Origin: Bacteroidota bacterium
Lineage (GTDB): Bacteria > Bacteroidota > Bacteroidia > Bacteroidales > B39-G9
NCBI GenBank assembly: GCA_003648455.1
Contig: QMPG01000023.1
Location: forward strand, 1 to 18,658
Length of the DNA stretch: 18,658 nucleotides
Direction of reading: 5' to 3'
In this document: positions 15,930-18,658 of the stretch, piece after piece
How positions within the stretch are numbered: position 1 is the stretch's first letter
How the letters are laid out: each line of letters starts with the position of its first letter
Made by a program: the position numbers and the translations under genes
The notes under the pieces: model-generated
What the model was told of the DNA's origin: nothing
The model's input: only the letters and a program-made list of their open reading frames with translations
Databases searched by the model: none

Positions 15930-16097
15930 TGTAAAATTATTTCGTTTTTCAAACATCTAAAATCTGCAAATGAATTTTTATTCATATAGTCATACTCTTC
16001 GGTGCTAATGGTTGGATAAATTGACACAGGAATCACTCCTATTTGAGACATTCCCATATCAATAAAATTCCATTCGGGACGATTATTTGATATTGAT

Positions 16098-16227
16098 GAG
16101 TCCACTCCGAAAAGCCGCTAAGCGGTTAGTTTTACAAAAAGACCGAAAGCTATAAATCTGTACGTCAGTTTATTATAGATCCGCTAAGCGGCTATAAATT
16201 GATAACTTTAGTTTTCGGAGTAGACTC
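16098..16227. mobile_element. MITE-like element C (130 bp) within the acyl-CoA synthetase remnant
   Basis: The left end GAGTCCACTCCGAAAAG (16098-16114) matches the right end of element A exactly when inverted. The right end (16211-16227) matches with 15 of 17. Flanking hexamers are ATTGAT (left) and ATTGTT (right), 5 of 6 identical, consistent with a slightly decayed 6-bp target duplication. The core differs from A and B: it has two copies of CCGCTAAGCGG (16115-16125 and 16181-16191) and a repeated GCTATAAAT. The element supplies an in-frame stop to the broken host gene. Confidence 0.8.
16115..16191. repeat. Paired near-palindromes CCGCTAAGCGG in element C
   Basis: Two identical 11-bp near-palindromes (16115-16125 and 16181-16191) frame the core of element C. 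Each can form its own small hairpin, and the two can also pair with each other. The short direct repeat GCTATAAAT follows each half (near 16150 and 16191). No similarity to the GTCATT-type cores of elements A and B is seen. Confidence 0.65.
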
Positions 16228-16383
16228 ATTGTTTATATAATCAAGAGTAATGAATTTTATCCACTCACCGTTGCTTTTAACTCCAAATACATCATCTTTT
16301 ACAAAATTTTGCTTATATCGTTCAAGCAGATCAAATGTCCGTCTTACTTCCATAAATAGTTTAATTAGTTAATAATTGTCTTT

Positions 16384-18658
16384 TTAAAATTTACCGGCTA
16401 GCACACATATCTTTTTGTATTTTTTCACATTACCTGATAAATCAAAAATTTCAAAATAAACAACATAAATCCCGATTTTTGCTTTTTGGTTAAAATCATC
16501 TAATCCGTCCCACGAAATAATTCCTTGTGTTGACAATAATTCGCTCCTAACCAAGCGTTTAATTTCTCTTCCGTTAGAATCGAAAATTGTTACATTTGCT
16601 ATATAACCGGGCTCTTCAAATTTATAATGAAAATTTACAATGTCATTATACCCATCATTATCGGGTGAGAAAACTTCTGGTTCTACCGATATCTCATTAT
16701 TTGTTGCAACAGTATCGGAATATTGTGAGTTCTTGTATGCAGGTGTGGCAAAGCCAACATTCTCAGCTGCCGAATGCCAATTAGATTTTTCGTTTGTTGG
16801 ACGATCAAAATTTACTCTTTCTAACGAAACACCATCCAAGTCATTTAATAATGAAAAATGCATGTCTTTGTTGTAAGAAAATTCATCAATAATGTTTTCC
16901 ATCCTATCGAGAAAAACAACCACACCTTCATCATCGTTGAGTGTTGGCAGTGAGTTTAATTCAATAAAACCGCCGGCGTTTGAAGTGTAATATTGTTGTT
17001 TTACTTTTTCAATATCTGTTGTTAAAACAAGATATTCGTTTGGGAAAAATAAATATCCGCTTTCCGAAACTTGATATATAGATTTTAACTCATTAGTTTC
17101 TTCATCGCGAGTAGCAATATAAATTTCTTTAAGATTGATGGTTTTATTTGAACGGTTATATATCTCAACAAAATCAACATTGTTTGAAACAGGGTTAAAG
17201 AGAACCTCATTGATTACAAAATTTAGGCTGTCGGCTGTTTCAGGAATAGCAAATTTTTGAGAGTTATAGTCGTCAATTATATTTCCTGCACAATCGGAAA
17301 GTTCTCCTGTTATTGTTAATGTGTAAATAGTATTAGCCTCAAAAGCTTTATCAAAAGTTAATATTATTGATTTATAAGTTAATTCAACCGGGTCAATTAT
17401 AGAAGGATTACTAAAATTATTGTCAACTGAATAAATTAATTTATTCATAACAGTTGTAGTATCAAGAGATTCATTAAAAAATAGTTGAATAATAGAATCT
17501 GATAAGATTGTAATATTTGTTAGTTCCGGTGAGAATAAATCAGGGTTTGATGCAAATACAGAGTTCTTTTTACCGGGAGTTCCGCCGGTATTATCTTTTG
17601 ATGCAATCCAATTATCAATTGCACCACAAGGATTGTTTGGGTCAATTTGTTCTAACGACCATCCTCCGGCTTTTTTCATTTCATCCTGATACCATGAATC
17701 AGAATATTCAACTAATGAAATAACTGTTCCGTTATTATCGCTTAAATAAATTAACTGACCGGTGTTTGGCAATGAAGTAAAACTTATTAGCCCCAATGTG
17801 TTGCCATAAGTACTTAATTCGCTAATGGCGGATGTTGAGCATAATATTAAATAGCTATCTGCTTTAATTGTAACGTGTGGAATATCTTTAGTGGTTGATC
17901 CTACTGTTAATGTCCAATTGTTTAAATCAATATCAGATGATGAGTTGTTATAAAGCTCAATGTATTCATAATTAGGAAGCTGAATTTCCGGTTCGGGGTC
18001 ACACATTATTTCATTAATAACAATATCGTTTGGCTGTGCAGGATAATATGTGAATTCTGCTGTGGTAGTGTCAATAATATTATCACATAAATCAACAATA
18101 TCTTTTATTGTGATAGTGTATTTTTCAGAAGACACAAAATCATTAACAAAAAATAGGTTTACTATTGACTGATCATCTTTGTCAATTACTGCAACTAAAG
18201 GTCGTCCAACACCATTATCAACATTATAATTTAATTTATTTTCTGCCGAAGATTGTTTTAAATATTCAGAAAAATAAAGACTTATTTGAGTCTTAGATAC
18301 CACAGAAATACTTAATAATTCAGGTGCAGATGTGTCAATATTTGGAGCATCAACAGAATTGATTTTTCCGGGAGTTCCTCCAAGTTCATCTATTGAAGCT
18401 GTCCAGTTATTTATTGCACCACAGTTATTGTCAGGGTCAATTTTTTCAATAGACCAGCCACCTTCTTCTTTTTCAGAATCATGATACCAGTCATCTGTAA
18501 AATCAACCGAAGAAATTGTTGTTCCCGTGCTGTCTTTAATTTCAATTGTTTGTCCTGAGTTTGTAATTGTTGGGAAACTGGTAACCGCAAGAGTATTTCC
18601 GAAAATATTTAGTTCGCTCTCTGCTGAAGTACTGCAAAGAATTACGTAACTGTTTTTA
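16384..18658 (-). CDS. Modular lamin-tail-domain surface protein (N-terminus outside window)
   Basis: The frame is open to the right edge, so the start lies outside; 757 residues are visible. It is built of repeats: the end of lamin-tail domain 1 (about 1-92), an SbsA/Big_5 Ig-like domain (100-205), lamin-tail domain 2 (210-368), a second Ig-like domain (370-470) and a third, divergent lamin-tail domain (478-645). Domains 1 and 2 share long stretches (ILCSTSA, GGWSxExIDPxNxCGAIxNW, GGTPGK), pointing to internal duplication. The C-terminus (657-757) is a FlgD/CHU_C-like beta domain (EVFSPDNDGYNDIVNF, ISWDGLDDFNQKAKIGIYVVYFEIF). In Bacteroidota this type is associated with type IX secretion and surface attachment. 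Lamin-tail domains in such bacteria are found on large surface proteins, sometimes with nucleases, but no nuclease is visible here. The likely role is adhesion or surface structure (inference). Confidence 0.87.
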   Translation of the reverse strand, partial: KNSYVILCSTSAESELNIFGNTLAVTSFPTITNSGQTIEIKDSTGTTISSVDFTDDWYHDSEKEEGGWSIEKIDPDNNCGAINNWTASIDELGGTPGKINSVDAPNIDTSAPELLSISVVSKTQISLYFSEYLKQSSAENKLNYNVDNGVGRPLVAVIDKDDQSIVNLFFVNDFVSSEKYTITIKDIVDLCDNIIDTTTAEFTYYPAQPNDIVINEIMCDPEPEIQLPNYEYIELYNNSSSDIDLNNWTLTVGSTTKDIPHVTIKADSYLILCSTSAISELSTYGNTLGLISFTSLPNTGQLIYLSDNNGTVISLVEYSDSWYQDEMKKAGGWSLEQIDPNNPCGAIDNWIASKDNTGGTPGKKNSVFASNPDLFSPELTNITILSDSIIQLFFNESLDTTTVMNKLIYSVDNNFSNPSIIDPVELTYKSIILTFDKAFEANTIYTLTITGELSDCAGNIIDDYNSQKFAIPETADSLNFVINEVLFNPVSNNVDFVEIYNRSNKTINLKEIYIATRDEETNELKSIYQVSESGYLFFPNEYLVLTTDIEKVKQQYYTSNAGGFIELNSLPTLNDDEGVVVFLDRMENIIDEFSYNKDMHFSLLNDLDGVSLERVNFDRPTNEKSNWHSAAENVGFATPAYKNSQYSDTVATNNEISVEPEVFSPDNDGYNDIVNFHYKFEEPGYIANVTIFDSNGREIKRLVRSELLSTQGIISWDGLDDFNQKAKIGIYVVYFEIFDLSGNVKKYKKICVLAGKF

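Larger units (their letters stand above)
15983..16353 (-). pseudogene. Long-chain acyl-CoA synthetase (AMP-forming) remnant
   Basis: Only the N-terminal part of an acyl-CoA synthetase remains, in two pieces split by element C. Piece 1 (16353 to 16228) begins MEVRRTFDLLERYKQNFVKD and continues to WIKFITLDYINN. Piece 2 (16097 to about 15983) reads SNNRPEWNFIDMGMSQIGV and then PVSIYPTISTEEYDYM, the well-known segment of FadD/AMP-binding proteins of this phylum. Relative to the family, about 20-25 residues between the pieces are missing, and everything after piece 2 (some 500 residues, including the AMP-binding motifs) is gone. This is therefore insertion plus deletion, not a simple split. The remaining frame from 16353 stops at 16192 within the element, giving 53 codons. 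The gene starts 31 bp beyond the stop of the lamin-tail gene. Confidence 0.8.

Noticed and set aside
14615..16227. CRISPR array or tandem tRNA/small RNA genes in the repeat-rich zone
   Set aside because: The repeats are inverted pairs bounding unique cores, not direct repeats with regular spacers, and no cas gene or cloverleaf-like fold is present.

Overview
The window is very AT-rich DNA from a Bacteroidota bacterium, probably a marine or anaerobic Bacteroidales/Marinilabiliales-type lineage. Three things point to the phylum. Two secreted proteins carry or appear to carry type IX secretion-type C-termini. Promoters resemble the TTTG-N19/20-TAnnTTTG form. A two-subunit methylmalonyl-CoA mutase of the kind used in succinate-propionate metabolism is present. 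No plasmid, phage, CRISPR, rRNA or tRNA features were seen.

Left part (1-6180): the C-terminal part of an FtsX/LolE-type ABC permease (+) converges on a minus-strand pair, a TonB-dependent outer-membrane receptor followed 19 bp later by a LivJ-type solute-binding lipoprotein. A 17-bp-stem terminator separates this pair from a class II fructose-bisphosphate aldolase, and a small exported protein of unknown function lies upstream of the aldolase.

Middle (6276-10293): a PAS/coiled-coil/class III cyclase-like protein has lost both metal-binding aspartates and the transition-state arginine, so it is probably a pseudo-cyclase. Divergent from it is an FKBP prolyl isomerase lipoprotein whose roughly 140-nt leader contains two mutually exclusive helices and a 29-codon upstream ORF. 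A secreted protein built of about 21 MORN-like 24-residue repeats converges on the FKBP gene.

Right part (10453-18658): mutA-mutB are separated by a heptamer tandem repeat. They are followed by a 1.6-kb zone holding three 130-140 bp elements. These share one 17-bp terminal inverted repeat but have different cores, and two of them contain further nested inverted repeats. One has a perfect 6-bp flanking direct repeat. Another sits inside the broken remnant of a long-chain acyl-CoA synthetase gene. Between them are a T9SS-tailed secreted protein and, at the right edge, a large modular lamin-tail-domain surface protein truncated by the window.

The genes are mostly core metabolism and envelope functions. 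The most unusual content is the nested inverted-repeat element family, the degenerate cyclase, and the FKBP leader.
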